Origin: CAZTAO01 sp964611645
GTDB lineage: Bacteria; Armatimonadota; UBA5829
Length of the DNA: 47,437 nucleotides
NCBI GenBank assembly: GCA_964611645.1
Contig: CAZTAO010000037.1
Location: 1 to 47,437 of the forward strand
Direction of reading: 5' to 3'
Shown here piece by piece: positions 1 through 7,904 of the stretch. The position numbers were made by a program, and so were the translations under genes. How positions within the stretch are numbered: the stretch's first letter is position 1; each line of letters starts with the position of its first letter. The notes beneath the pieces are model-generated. The model was not told the origin of the DNA. It did not search any database and worked only from the letters and a program-made list of their open reading frames with translations.

Positions 1-84
1 AAGTTGTGGTTTTTCTCCACTTTCTTCACTTGCTCATCGAAACTGAACAGTTACACACAAGCCGCTGTTCGTAATCGTTACAGA

Positions 85-120
85 GCGCCCTCTCTCTAAC
101 TCTCTCCCCCAGGAGAGAGG
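85..120. repeat. C/T-rich dispersed repeat, left copy flanking the first gene
   Basis: The segment GCGCCCTCTCTCTAACTCTC and what follows returns in reverse orientation at 1310-1345, with one mismatch over the 24 bases from GCGCCC to CTCCC. The two copies therefore bracket the 217-1257 gene as an inverted pair. Each copy also folds on itself (CTCTCTCC/GGAGAGAG). It may serve as a terminator or be a non-autonomous repeat; the sequence does not decide. Confidence 0.6.
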
Positions 121-139
121 ATTACGTTCTTCCGCGCCC

Positions 140-180
140 AATCCTGCCCATCCCTCAATCCTGTGAATCGTGTTCAAGAC
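140..180. repeat. Dispersed repeat ending ATCGTGTTCAAGAC
   Basis: This 41-base segment matches 40364-40404 with only three differences, 40 kb away, where it forms the right arm of a long inverted repeat. It is an intergenic dispersed repeat with no coding content. The rest of 1-216 holds only this and the C/T-rich repeat. Confidence 0.65.
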
Positions 181-216
181 AAAGACTAATCCGCTCTCTG
201 CTCCTCTGCTATCCCT

Positions 217-1257
217 TCACCATCCCCTCCCCTTCGCCTCCCCGCACAGCGCCTTGTAAGCCAGCTTGTCGGTTCCGGTTCCGGGCCAGGTCCTTAGGCC
301 CAAACTGCTTATGAACTCGGAGAACTTGCGGTCGGTTATGCCGTAGTAGGCTTGGGTGGTCTTGAGGGAGTCGGGGGAGTAGTCGTGGAGCCAGGTGAAG
401 TCGACCAGCTTGATCTGCTTGGAGTGCTTGTCCCAGGCCTTGAAAGTCTCCCGGATGAACTTCGCCTGAAGCTCCTGCGAACTGCCCAACTCCGCGCTGG
501 AGGGGTAGCCCCATTGCAGGAAGTAGATGGGCCTGCCGGGGTAGAGCTTGCAGATGGTGTCGAAGATGCGGCCCACCACCTCAGGCTGCTGCACGCTGAA
601 GTCGGGTTTGAGGGGATAATGCGATACCGCGATCACGTCCGCGTGCTTGTTCACCTCCGCGGCCTGCGCGCGCATCGGGCCGGTGAGGCCGTTGTAGGTC
701 ATCTCGGCGGATACTTTCAGCCCCGGCCTCAGCTCTTTGGCGCGGGCGGAGGTCTTGGCGACGAACACCGCAAAGCTCCTCCAAAGCCCCTTATCCTGCC
801 CGAGGAAGATGTCCGATTCCGAGCCTATCGAGAGCGAGCTGATCTTCATCTTCGGCGAGGCCTGGAAGACATGCGCCAGCAGTTGGTTGAAGCGGTCTAT
901 CACCACCGGGTCATCGAGCCTGCGGCCCTCGAGGTCTGCGGGCAGGCGGCTGCGGTTGGTGTGGAGCGGGCGGATGGTGAGGGTTACGCTCACGCCCGCG
1001 GCGGGGTAGTAGGCGTTGGCGATCTCGATCCACTTGAGGTCATACTTCCCCGGCGAGGTCTCCAGGTCCGGCCAGTCCAGCGACAACCCCACGTCCTCCA
1101 CCCCGGCCTTCTTCGCCAGCGCGAACGCCGCGCCGAAGTCCCCCTTCTCCGCCATCCCAACATCCACCCCCAACACCCGCGCCCCCTTAGGCACCACAGC
1201 CCCAGCCGCCAGCCCACAAACCACCACCAACAAAACCACCAGAACCAAAACTCGCAT
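217..1257 (-). CDS. Secreted TIM-barrel, glycoside-hydrolase-like protein
   Basis: A 346-residue protein starting with a signal peptide (MRVLVLVVLLVVVCGLAAGA), so it is exported. The body resembles clan-A (beta/alpha)8 glycoside hydrolases: a SLDWPDLETSPGKYD strand/loop near the start, an ISSLSIGSESD segment where such enzymes carry the acid/base Glu, and a late FLQWGYPSS segment that resembles the nucleophile loop but has Gln where a Glu would be expected. Activity is therefore uncertain and no substrate can be named. An upstream in-frame ATG at 1278 would put seven residues before the signal peptide; I prefer 1257. It is the last gene of the long minus-strand run and is flanked by inverted C/T-rich repeats. 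Confidence 0.75.
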   Translation of the reverse strand: MRVLVLVVLLVVVCGLAAGAVVPKGARVLGVDVGMAEKGDFGAAFALAKKAGVEDVGLSLDWPDLETSPGKYDLKWIEIANAYYPAAGVSVTLTIRPLHTNRSRLPADLEGRRLDDPVVIDRFNQLLAHVFQASPKMKISSLSIGSESDIFLGQDKGLWRSFAVFVAKTSARAKELRPGLKVSAEMTYNGLTGPMRAQAAEVNKHADVIAVSHYPLKPDFSVQQPEVVGRIFDTICKLYPGRPIYFLQWGYPSSAELGSSQELQAKFIRETFKAWDKHSKQIKLVDFTWLHDYSPDSLKTTQAYYGITDRKFSEFISSLGLRTWPGTGTDKLAYKALCGEAKGRGW

Positions 1258-1309
1258 AACCAAAGCCCCCGCCTCCAATTCAGCACTACTATCTCATACT
1301 ACCAGAAAT

Positions 1310-1345
1310 TCTCTCTCCCGGGGGAGAGAGCTAGAGAGAGGGCGC
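1310..1345. repeat. C/T-rich dispersed repeat, right copy (inverted)
   Basis: GGGAGAGAGCTAGAGAGAGG followed by GCGC is the reverse complement of the repeat at 85-120. It lies between the TIM-barrel gene and the gene before it in transcription order, so it could attenuate or end the upstream transcript. Confidence 0.6.
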
Positions 1346-1408
1346 TACCTACCAACAAGCACAGCACCCCCGTGTAGCCTTACCAGCCCTCCAGGTATAC
1401 TACGCCTT

Positions 1409-1933
1409 TCACTTCGCCCGGTAGATATAGAGAACCGCCTTATCCGGGCTGTCCAGGTCGATGAGCAGGTCGAGGTCGAAATTGAGTTCCCCGTAGCTGA
1501 CCGCTATGAACTTCTTCACCGGATCGGTCCGCCACCACTCCGGCGCTCGCGACTGGTATGCCCGGGTGGTCTCAAGTTTGTCGGTCCGTGAGATAGTGCA
1601 GGCATTCGCGGAAGTGTCGGAACGCAGTGTGCGCTTGATGGAGGTCACCAAAGCGTCCACGCCGTTTCTGTCCATCTCCACCTTGGCGTATATCTCGAAA
1701 CTTGGTCCCATAAATCCCGCGTGAGCCGCCTGTTCCTCTATCCTGGAGCCGGCAGGAATCTCCAATTGGCTCAAATGGGACAGCCTCTCGACCGTGAGGT
1801 TATCGTATCGGTGCTCCATCCTCTGCCAGCCCCTGTGAACACTGAACCCAAACGCCACGATCACCGCCACGACCACCGCGACAACTACGACCCGTACCGA
1901 TGAAGAGCCCCGGTTGTTGCAGATTCTTTGCAT
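1409..1933 (-). CDS. Single-TM protein, WW-motif paralogue family (member 1)
   Basis: A 174-residue protein of unknown function. A short cytoplasmic start is followed by one strongly hydrophobic helix (VRVVVVAVVVAVIVAFGF) and a soluble, probably extracytoplasmic domain. The domain runs IPAGSRI, then YAKVEMD, then EWWRTDPVKKFIAVS, and ends with a short strand (KAVLYIYRAK). The same order of motifs recurs in the proteins at 1951-2478, 6093-6584 and 7443-7904. Longer in-frame starts exist, but ATG 1933 is preceded by GGGGG at a sensible distance and lies just past the stop of the upstream gene at 1951. It probably shares that gene's transcript. Confidence 0.75.
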   Translation of the reverse strand: MQRICNNRGSSSVRVVVVAVVVAVIVAFGFSVHRGWQRMEHRYDNLTVERLSHLSQLEIPAGSRIEEQAAHAGFMGPSFEIYAKVEMDRNGVDALVTSIKRTLRSDTSANACTISRTDKLETTRAYQSRAPEWWRTDPVKKFIAVSYGELNFDLDLLIDLDSPDKAVLYIYRAK

Positions 1934-1950
1934 CGCGTTCACCCCCACGT

Positions 1951-2478
1951 TCAATCCGTAATCCAGCAAACATAGACCGTCTGCTGAGTTGGGTTGCCCT
2001 GCTGTACCAGCACCCACAGGGTAGCTACACCGTTGTTTCGGGTTCGCGCTTTCACCACCCGAAATGGCTTGATCGAGCCTGGGTCCCACCATCTGGGCTG
2101 TCTCCGAGGCGCGGTCTCCATTCCGAGGTCGCTGTCGCGGGACTCCTCGCGCGGCTTCGGCACGGACGCCATCAGCGCCTCGGCTTCCTTTGGGGACATC
2201 TCCAGCTTGGCGAGCAACTCATAGTCGCGGAACCCCAGCCAGAATGAGTTCAGGAGCCGGGCATTCTGCGGGATGTTAAGCCCCGTGGCAGCGGATATCT
2301 CCTTCACGCTTGCCTGCTTCGGCACCCTTGCCGCGATGAATATCGGCGCTACCACGGCCAGATACCCCAACACAACAACTCCCACCAGTACAGCAGGGAT
2401 TAGCGAGCACCACGAACACCGCCCGCCAAACAGTCCGCCGCTTGCACCACCAGCGTTCGGATTCTTGTTGTTGTTCAT
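1951..2478 (-). CDS. Single-TM protein, WW-motif paralogue family (member 2)
   Basis: A 175-residue unknown protein. It starts MNNNKNPNAGG, a short Asn-rich leader almost identical to that of the multi-TM protein at 2864-3592. One membrane helix follows (LIPAVLVGVVVLGYLAVVAPIFI), then the family domain: LNIPQNARLLNS, ELLAKLEMSPKEAEALMASV, RWWDPGSIKPFRV and a final VYVCWITD. An open frame continues upstream to 2787, but ATG 2478 carries the conserved leader and has GGGAG upstream; the upstream part overlaps the 2529-2837 gene in another frame. The shared leader suggests exchange of 5' ends between neighbouring genes. Confidence 0.8.
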   Translation of the reverse strand: MNNNKNPNAGGASGGLFGGRCSWCSLIPAVLVGVVVLGYLAVVAPIFIAARVPKQASVKEISAATGLNIPQNARLLNSFWLGFRDYELLAKLEMSPKEAEALMASVPKPREESRDSDLGMETAPRRQPRWWDPGSIKPFRVVKARTRNNGVATLWVLVQQGNPTQQTVYVCWITD

Positions 2479-2528
2479 TGGGGGTTGCTCCCGTTTCTCC
2501 TTGCCCAAATTGTACCTGCTCATCGAAC

Positions 2529-2837
2529 CTAACCAATACTGAGCATACCTATAGCAAATGCAGTGAAAGCGAACAATGCGGCGGCTGCCACAAGAGCAAT
2601 GATCCCCGAAGCAATAGACGCTCCAGACCGGCCCCGTATCCCTCGCGCAACGTAGACCAGCCCCACAATGGCATCGACCGCGCACGGTGACAGTGCGACA
2701 ACCATCGCCAGCCACGGTATCGGAGTACTCCCCCCTCCGCCGACCCATCTCCAGCCGGAAACCGCTAAGTACATTGCGGCAAACCACATGGCCACACTGC
2801 CGAGGATCACTTTCCCTGCAAACACCGCTACATTCAT
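2529..2837 (-). CDS. Small three-TM membrane protein
   Basis: 102 residues, nearly all hydrophobic, with about three predicted membrane helices (VILGSVAMWFAAMYLAV; IPWLAMVVALSPCAVDAIVGLVYVA; IIALVAAAALFAFTAFAIGML). It lines up with the last hundred residues of the 2864-3592 protein: W+WVG-G, a P-x-(V/L)-D-x-I-(V/G)-G turn, and a shared SIG C-terminus. The two are therefore paralogues, this one lacking the first half. Function unknown. It sits 26 bases after that gene and is probably co-transcribed. A GAGGG lies upstream of the ATG. Confidence 0.7.
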   Translation of the reverse strand: MNVAVFAGKVILGSVAMWFAAMYLAVSGWRWVGGGGSTPIPWLAMVVALSPCAVDAIVGLVYVARGIRGRSGASIASGIIALVAAAALFAFTAFAIGMLSIG

Positions 2838-2863
2838 CTCCTATCCCTCTCCGGATCGATTAT

Positions 2864-3592
2864 CTATCCTATACTGCCCATCGCAAAGAACCAGCCGGAT
2901 AGCAGGAGCAGGAATGCCCCGATTTCCAGGGCGGCGACGCCTACTGCCAGGAGCAGACGTGATTCCCTGGCTATCGACAACACAATGCACACGATTCCCC
3001 CGATGCCATCAAGCACAGAAGGGGCTATCGCTATGGTCTGCGCGATCTGCGGCGCACCCGCTCCCCTTCCCACCCAATGTCCAATCTTCCATGCCGAATC
3101 CATGGCTAAGACCCACACCAGACCGCTTGCGATGATGATCCCCACGATCCACCTAATAGCAGTCATTGCTTCCCGCTTCCCCGCAATGATCGCGGGCACA
3201 GGGATAGCTAGCACAGCCAGAACCGCTCCAACGATCAGCATTGGAACCAACACCTTCCACAATTCGCTGGACGGCAACATAGGGGTCATGAAGGTGAGCA
3301 CGGTTCCTATAATCATCCACCAAACGAACAACTCGTAGAGCTTTATTGCGACGGAACGCGGCCCGCCGCCAGACTTGGCTCGGGAGAGAGATAGGATGCC
3401 GATTAGAAACCCCGGCACCAGAAGCACCAGGGGCACCCACGCCGGTATCGGACTGTATACCCCTCCGACCAGAATAAGCGTAACAAGAGCGCAACTCCCC
3501 AACACGCCCAACCCAATCGACACCACCATCAGCCAACCAACCCTCGGCCTCACCTCTTCACCACCAGAGTTCGGATTTTTGTTGTTGTTCAT
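2864..3592 (-). CDS. Polytopic membrane protein with Asn-rich leader
   Basis: 242 residues with about seven predicted membrane helices and no recognisable enzymatic motif. It starts MNNNKNPNSGGEEVRPRVGW, the leader shared with the 1951-2478 protein. The C-terminal third is homologous to the small protein at 2529-2837. An in-frame start at 3616 would add eight residues; the conserved leader decides for 3592. Its 5' end is also repeated as a fragment at 4725-4804. It may be a small channel or a scaffold for the single-TM proteins around it, but nothing in the sequence proves this. Confidence 0.75.
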   Translation of the reverse strand: MNNNKNPNSGGEEVRPRVGWLMVVSIGLGVLGSCALVTLILVGGVYSPIPAWVPLVLLVPGFLIGILSLSRAKSGGGPRSVAIKLYELFVWWMIIGTVLTFMTPMLPSSELWKVLVPMLIVGAVLAVLAIPVPAIIAGKREAMTAIRWIVGIIIASGLVWVLAMDSAWKIGHWVGRGAGAPQIAQTIAIAPSVLDGIGGIVCIVLSIARESRLLLAVGVAALEIGAFLLLLSGWFFAMGSIG

Positions 3593-3625
3593 TGGGGTTT
3601 GCTCCAGTCTAGACACGCTATCAGC

Positions 3626-4666
3626 TTACCTCACCCTCACAATCCGAATCCGATCTCCGTATGCGTAGGCAACCCTGTCGCCCTTCGGCGACCAGGAAAA
3701 TGGACATCCAGGAGAGATTGCGTTTTGCCAGTAGCGCGCATCTGGTATATGGCCGATGACCCTCTTAGTCCTGCTCCGGATGTTGAAGAGCCAGATATTC
3801 CAGTCTTTGTTGTAGTCGACACGTCCCGTTCGGGGAGGGTCTGCCACTCCCATCCACAGCAGCCTTCGGCCATCGGGAGACGGGCGCGGGAAGAACAGTT
3901 CCCTCTCGTAGGAGCTGTCCTTTACCTCTTGCGTGGCCAGCAGTCTTACTCTCTTTGACGGGCTGCCCGACGCCCGCCAGAGCTTCATGCCCCGGTCAGC
4001 GCCATAGGTCACGCCGGATATGTAGTAATAGTGCCGGTAACTGCCACGCGTCCTGTATGGGCTTGTCCAACTAGACATGGTCGTTTTGTGGCCAGGCTTC
4101 GGCCGTAGACCTGCCTGCCTTGCTTTGCCGGTTCTGGTGTCGAGTAGAATAGCCGCGTCGTAGGAAGGGTCTGCCAGCACTGTCGTAACAATAAGCTCCC
4201 GCGACCGCCGATTGAAGTATACGTCCTCCACCCAGTAGCTCAGAGACTTCCTGATATTCTCCGCACCCAGAAAATCCCCAGTCTGCCCACACATATCCAC
4301 GCAATGGAAGCGATTGTTGAAGTCCCCCCAGACAAGCTTGCTCCGTGTCAGCCAGAACAGCCCTACCGGCAGGCCCTTTTGCGTCTTCGGGTCCACTTCC
4401 ACCGTGTGCAACAGCTGCGGAGAGCCTGCCACCTTCCCAACAGGCAAGACCCATATCGAAGAATTGGTCTCACGCTCGGATCTGGGATCGTGCTTCGTGG
4501 CGATGAAAGCGATGTTCCGTCCATCCGGCGACCACACAACGGCCGATAAAACCCACCCATTCAGCGCGCCCCAGCCCTTCGTAGCGTCCCTTGTACCTGC
4601 GGCCCCAGCCACAGTCACCAAAGCGAGAACAAAAAGAATACCGAGAGCAATGCGTACTGCTTTCAT
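3626..4666 (-). CDS. Secreted beta-propeller (TolB/PD40-like) protein
   Basis: 346 residues starting with a signal peptide (MKAVRIALGILFVLALVTVA...GAAG). The mature part carries PD40-type blade sequences: VVWSPDGRNIAFIA near the N-terminus, FPRPSPDGRRLLWMG in the middle, and FSWSPKGDRVAYAYGDRIRIVRV at the end. This is the usual signature of TolB-like six-bladed propellers. It is probably periplasmic or extracellular and binds a partner or substrate that is not identifiable. ATG 4666 has an excellent GAGGAGG at about 7 bases. The frame stays open back to an ATG at 4804 through a duplicated fragment, so a longer two-helix product is possible but less likely. Its neighbour at 4817 has the same architecture. 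Confidence 0.8.
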   Translation of the reverse strand: MKAVRIALGILFVLALVTVAGAAGTRDATKGWGALNGWVLSAVVWSPDGRNIAFIATKHDPRSERETNSSIWVLPVGKVAGSPQLLHTVEVDPKTQKGLPVGLFWLTRSKLVWGDFNNRFHCVDMCGQTGDFLGAENIRKSLSYWVEDVYFNRRSRELIVTTVLADPSYDAAILLDTRTGKARQAGLRPKPGHKTTMSSWTSPYRTRGSYRHYYYISGVTYGADRGMKLWRASGSPSKRVRLLATQEVKDSSYERELFFPRPSPDGRRLLWMGVADPPRTGRVDYNKDWNIWLFNIRSRTKRVIGHIPDARYWQNAISPGCPFSWSPKGDRVAYAYGDRIRIVRVR

Positions 4667-4804
4667 TTCTATCCTCCTCGTTTGTCTACCACGTCCTATC
4701 GCATCAGTTGCCCCCCACACCCCCAACCCAATCGACACCACCATCAGCCAACCAACCCTCGCCCTCACCTCTTCACCGCCAGAGTTCGGATTCTTGTTGC
4801 TCAT
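4667..4804 (-). pseudogene. Fragment copied from the 5' end of the 2864-3592 gene
   Basis: Bases 4725-4804 repeat about 80 bases of the start of the multi-TM gene (3507-3592). The reading is MSNKNPNSGGEEVRARVGWL here against MNNNKNPNSGGEEVRPRVGW there, and both go on with MVVSIGLGV. After that the similarity stops and the frame runs into the propeller gene without a stop. It looks like the remnant of a duplicated gene truncated by the propeller gene. A GAGGTGG upstream of ATG 4804 means it could still be translated as an N-terminal extension of the propeller protein. Confidence 0.6.
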
Positions 4805-4816
4805 GCCCGTCCCACC

Positions 4817-6022
4817 TCAATCCCCCACATAATCAGTCCAAATCCGTCGCTTGTCGTCTGGGATGAGCATTCTGACGTTCACTCCCTGTTTCGTGAGGAC
4901 GTAGTTCTTGAGTGAGCAAGTGTTGATGCCGTTGCCGAAGACTGTCTCCCGAAATACCAGTCCGTCACCCTCGGGCGTCCATGCCAACATATCATGCATC
5001 ATGTCAGCCATCCCTTGCTGGTCCCATTTGGCCTGCAGGTGGGCTTTGCAGGTCTTGGTGTCTATGATCCAGAGGCGCTCGTATTTCATCAGGTGTCCCG
5101 GACCGTGCGAGCAGCTATAGAACGCCGCGAGGCGGCCTTTGCTCTTGTCGAAGAGGAAATCGACCTTCGTCCAAGAGTCCCCGAGGTCTTTGTCTACCTG
5201 GAACCGGGTAGTGCCACGGCTGGTGGTGAGGTAGATGAAGCCATTCAGATAAGAGGGGATGATTGCGCCGCCCTTGCATGGGCACACCTTCGCGGCTGCC
5301 TTTGACCCGGTGGTGAGCACTCGCGCCTTCCCCTTCATATCCAGCCGGACAATGCGGTCCACTATCGATCCGCCGAGATCAGACTGGGCAAGCTGAAGAC
5401 CACCCGCAGGCGTCCACGTGGGCTCTCCCCTGGTCCGGAATGTGAGCAGCGTGGTCATTTTCCCCGTGGCGGGATCGTATGACCGTAGCGAGCCGGGTTT
5501 CACCAAACGCTTGTCGTCGTCCGAGTACTCCGCATACTTGGCTACCATCAACCGGGGCTTGGCCGGGTCCCAGGCAACGCTGTCTCCCCCCTGCGACACG
5601 CCGATCAGGCGCCGCATTGTGCGGTTCTTGAAGCTCCAGACCCAGTACGATCGGTCGATTTCCTTGGTCTTCACGCTGCCATTCGTGTCCATCCACGGCC
5701 CGTACTGGCGCACGGTCTTGCCGTCCTTATAGGTAACGTCCAAGGCGTCGCCGGCCCATATCAGCAGGTAACCGCCATCGGGTGAAGGCGTAACCTCCTC
5801 TATCCGCGTCCCAAAGTCCTTTGGCACTGACTCGTGCGAGATGAGCAGAGACGTCTCGCCGCTGACGAGGTCCTTCTGCCACACATTACTCAGGGGGTTT
5901 GTTGACAGGTCCCCCGTCAGATCGACGTACATGGCCTTGTCCGCCGAAACCGCCGAGACTCCAAGCACAACAAGCACAACCGCAACCAGAACTACCAACC
6001 GCCTCATGTTCGCGTCTTTCAT
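4817..6022 (-). CDS. Secreted beta-propeller-like protein
   Basis: 401 residues starting with a signal peptide (MRRLVVLVAVVLVVLGVSAVSA after a five-residue lead). The mature region has repeated blade-like segments such as EEVTPSPDGGYLLIWAG, DSVAWDPAKPRLMVA, GEPTWTPAGGLQLAQ and HDMLAWTPEGDGLVFRE, a loose PD40/TolB-type pattern. It is distantly related in architecture to the 3626-4666 protein but too diverged to be a recent copy. GAGGAGG precedes ATG 6022 by about five bases. It is likely co-transcribed with the single-TM genes on both sides. Function unknown. Confidence 0.75.
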   Translation of the reverse strand: MKDANMRRLVVLVAVVLVVLGVSAVSADKAMYVDLTGDLSTNPLSNVWQKDLVSGETSLLISHESVPKDFGTRIEEVTPSPDGGYLLIWAGDALDVTYKDGKTVRQYGPWMDTNGSVKTKEIDRSYWVWSFKNRTMRRLIGVSQGGDSVAWDPAKPRLMVAKYAEYSDDDKRLVKPGSLRSYDPATGKMTTLLTFRTRGEPTWTPAGGLQLAQSDLGGSIVDRIVRLDMKGKARVLTTGSKAAAKVCPCKGGAIIPSYLNGFIYLTTSRGTTRFQVDKDLGDSWTKVDFLFDKSKGRLAAFYSCSHGPGHLMKYERLWIIDTKTCKAHLQAKWDQQGMADMMHDMLAWTPEGDGLVFRETVFGNGINTCSLKNYVLTKQGVNVRMLIPDDKRRIWTDYVGD

Positions 6023-6092
6023 CTCATCCTCCTCGCATCATTCCTACTCTACTACTAACGCACCAGCCGCGCAAAGGTGACACAACATTCCC

Positions 6093-6584
6093 CTACGGGC
6101 CGCTTCCTGGAGACACTGCGGCGACGTAGACCACCGGGAATCGGTGGTTATCCATGTCTACGAGGAGCGATACAAAACTGCCCTTGGCCCGTAGGCGATA
6201 CGCCACAAACCTCTGTGCCAGCCCCGGCTTCCACCACTCCATTCCCTGATTTCCGGATTTGATGTCGAAATCAAAATCGACACCCTCCCGATCCGTCGTT
6301 GACTCCATTTCCGGCTTCGGCAGAGACCTTCTGAGTTGGTAGAAGGCGCTGGTTGTCATCACCAGCACGGCAAATACGTCCTGCTCCCCAAACGGGGAGA
6401 CGTAAATCCGGCATTGGATGAGGCGTGTATCCTCTGGGAACTGTAGATTGGTAATCATCTCAACATCTTTCAGATCGTAAGGATGCCGATCGTACCTCAT
6501 CAGGAGCGCGCCTGCAGTCAACCCCAACAGCCACAGGACAATGACTACCGGTATCCACCTCGGAACCCGACCTGCAGATGTCAT
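6093..6584 (-). CDS. Single-TM protein, WW-motif paralogue family (member 3)
   Basis: 163 residues: basic start, one helix (WIPVVIVLWLLGLTAGALLM), then the shared domain with LQFPEDTRLIQC, DVFAVLVMTTSAFYQLRRSLPKP, EWWKPGLAQRFVAYR and a final VVYVAAVSPGSGP. The domain order matches members 1, 2 and 5. A TTG at 6626 would extend it by 14 Gly-rich residues overlapping the end of the upstream gene; ATG 6584, right after a purine-rich GGCGGGAAAG, is preferred. Unknown function, probably anchored with its domain outside the membrane. Confidence 0.75.
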   Translation of the reverse strand: MTSAGRVPRWIPVVIVLWLLGLTAGALLMRYDRHPYDLKDVEMITNLQFPEDTRLIQCRIYVSPFGEQDVFAVLVMTTSAFYQLRRSLPKPEMESTTDREGVDFDFDIKSGNQGMEWWKPGLAQRFVAYRLRAKGSFVSLLVDMDNHRFPVVYVAAVSPGSGP

Positions 6585-6619
6585 ATTCTTTCCCGCCTTG
6601 CCCCCAGCACCGTGCCCTC

Positions 6620-7381
6620 CTACCAATCCTCCGCCCAGTATATGATTGTATGGCGTTTGATGCTGGCTGCGACGCCGACGCTGCGGCCGTGGTTTGAGGG
6701 GTCTGCTCCAATTACGATCACTTCAAAATCCGGCGGCAGTCGGTTGTCGCGCCAGCCATAGAATTGCGGCGGCGGAACGTTTGCGTTCTCCATGCCAATG
6801 CTGCCGTGATGGGTCTCTCTGACCCGGCGCTCGAACCTGGCCGTCTCCGACCTGATATAGGCATCGGAAGCCTCAAACTGCAGAAGAACGCTCGACCCGC
6901 CCTGGAGGAAACCTGGTTCGGCCCGGTATCTCACGCTCCTCGCGCCGCGGGGTATCTCTTTCGGAAAGTGCGCCATCAGGTCCTGCTCACCCGGAGCATT
7001 CGAAGCGCGCATAGCCGGGTAGTTGCGGATGTCGGTGTCGACTGGGGCAATATTCACAATGAATATGCAAAGGCCCAACCACATAGCGCTCCCCACGGCA
7101 GCGACCACGGTCAGCAGGATCCCCAGCGCCCATGTGCCCAGCTTGCAATGAGACCGCCCGGCCCGCCAGTAGGTGGCCAGCAGTACGACCCCTGGAACCA
7201 GCAGCAGCAAAGCGCTCCAGCGCACATCAGCCCGCCCAGAGTTCGTGACAGCCATCTGGCTGGCATCGATCCACACCCACACCACCGCGACCAGTCCGGC
7301 CAGCAATAGCATGCCGCCCGGTATCAGACCAACTCTGGAACGTTTTATGTCAGTTCCTCCCATCCTATCCATCCCGCCCAT
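6620..7381 (-). CDS. Three-TM protein with a divergent WW-family domain (member 4)
   Basis: 253 residues. The first half has about three membrane helices (LIPGGMLLLAGLVAVVWVWI; WSALLLLVPGVVLLATYW; ALGILLTVVAAVGSAMWLGL). The second half keeps the outline of the neighbouring family: HFPKEIPRGARSVRYR, SVLLQFEASDAYIRS, a Trp-containing YGWRDNRLPPDFEVI, and a terminal HTIIYWAEDW. The WW pair itself is missing, so homology is likely but weaker than among the others. Start codons at 7381, 7372 and 7363 are all possible; GGCGGG before 7363 makes the shorter forms plausible. Confidence 0.65.
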   Translation of the reverse strand: MGGMDRMGGTDIKRSRVGLIPGGMLLLAGLVAVVWVWIDASQMAVTNSGRADVRWSALLLLVPGVVLLATYWRAGRSHCKLGTWALGILLTVVAAVGSAMWLGLCIFIVNIAPVDTDIRNYPAMRASNAPGEQDLMAHFPKEIPRGARSVRYRAEPGFLQGGSSVLLQFEASDAYIRSETARFERRVRETHHGSIGMENANVPPPQFYGWRDNRLPPDFEVIVIGADPSNHGRSVGVAASIKRHTIIYWAEDW

Positions 7382-7442
7382 CCATGTTGGACGACCGTTT
7401 TCCTATTCCTAGACGTTTTGCCACGGTATTGCTCCCGCCTTT

Positions 7443-7904
7443 CTAGTGAACGCTCACAACCCAAACCACAGCGTTCTTCGGATCGTCAAGCGAAACCAGG
7501 ATCGATACCTCTACCCCCGATTTGTCGATATTCGCTGCGGCAAACCGTCGCGCCGAGTCCGGGTCCCACCAGCTTGGAGGGGAATGGTCGCTCCAATGGC
7601 TCCGCGTGATTCCGAGCCTGTCCGTCCGCGACACCCTCTTGACCGATGGCAGAGAACGCACAAATGTCTCGACATCCCCGCGCTCAATCTCCACACGCGC
7701 CCAGAGCTGACCTCCCTGAAACCCCTTGTGGAATTCCGAGTTGGTCAGTCTTGCGCTTTCGGGGAAAGGCACAAATCGCGACACAAACGCGAGGTCTACG
7801 TTCCTCGGTGCGCCTTCGCGCGAATAGAGCCAGAAGCCCCCAATCGCCACAACAGCCAGAATCACCCCGACCACGCGCAGAAATCTCACTGTGTCATTTC
7901 GCAT
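7443..7904 (-). CDS. Single-TM protein, WW-motif paralogue family (member 5)
   Basis: 153 residues: MRNDTVRFLRVVGVILAVVA anchors it in the membrane, then the complete family domain follows: VPFPESARLTNSEF, LWARVEIERGDVETFVRSLP, SWWDPDSARRFAAANI and NAVVWVVSVH. This is the cleanest example of the consensus P-E-(S/D)-(A/T)-R-L, then A-(K/R)-(L/V)-E-(M/I), then WWDP, then a VVxV strand. Its ATG lies inside the last codons of the upstream gene (11-base overlap), which points to translational coupling. No function can be assigned. Confidence 0.85.
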   Translation of the reverse strand: MRNDTVRFLRVVGVILAVVAIGGFWLYSREGAPRNVDLAFVSRFVPFPESARLTNSEFHKGFQGGQLWARVEIERGDVETFVRSLPSVKRVSRTDRLGITRSHWSDHSPPSWWDPDSARRFAAANIDKSGVEVSILVSLDDPKNAVVWVVSVH

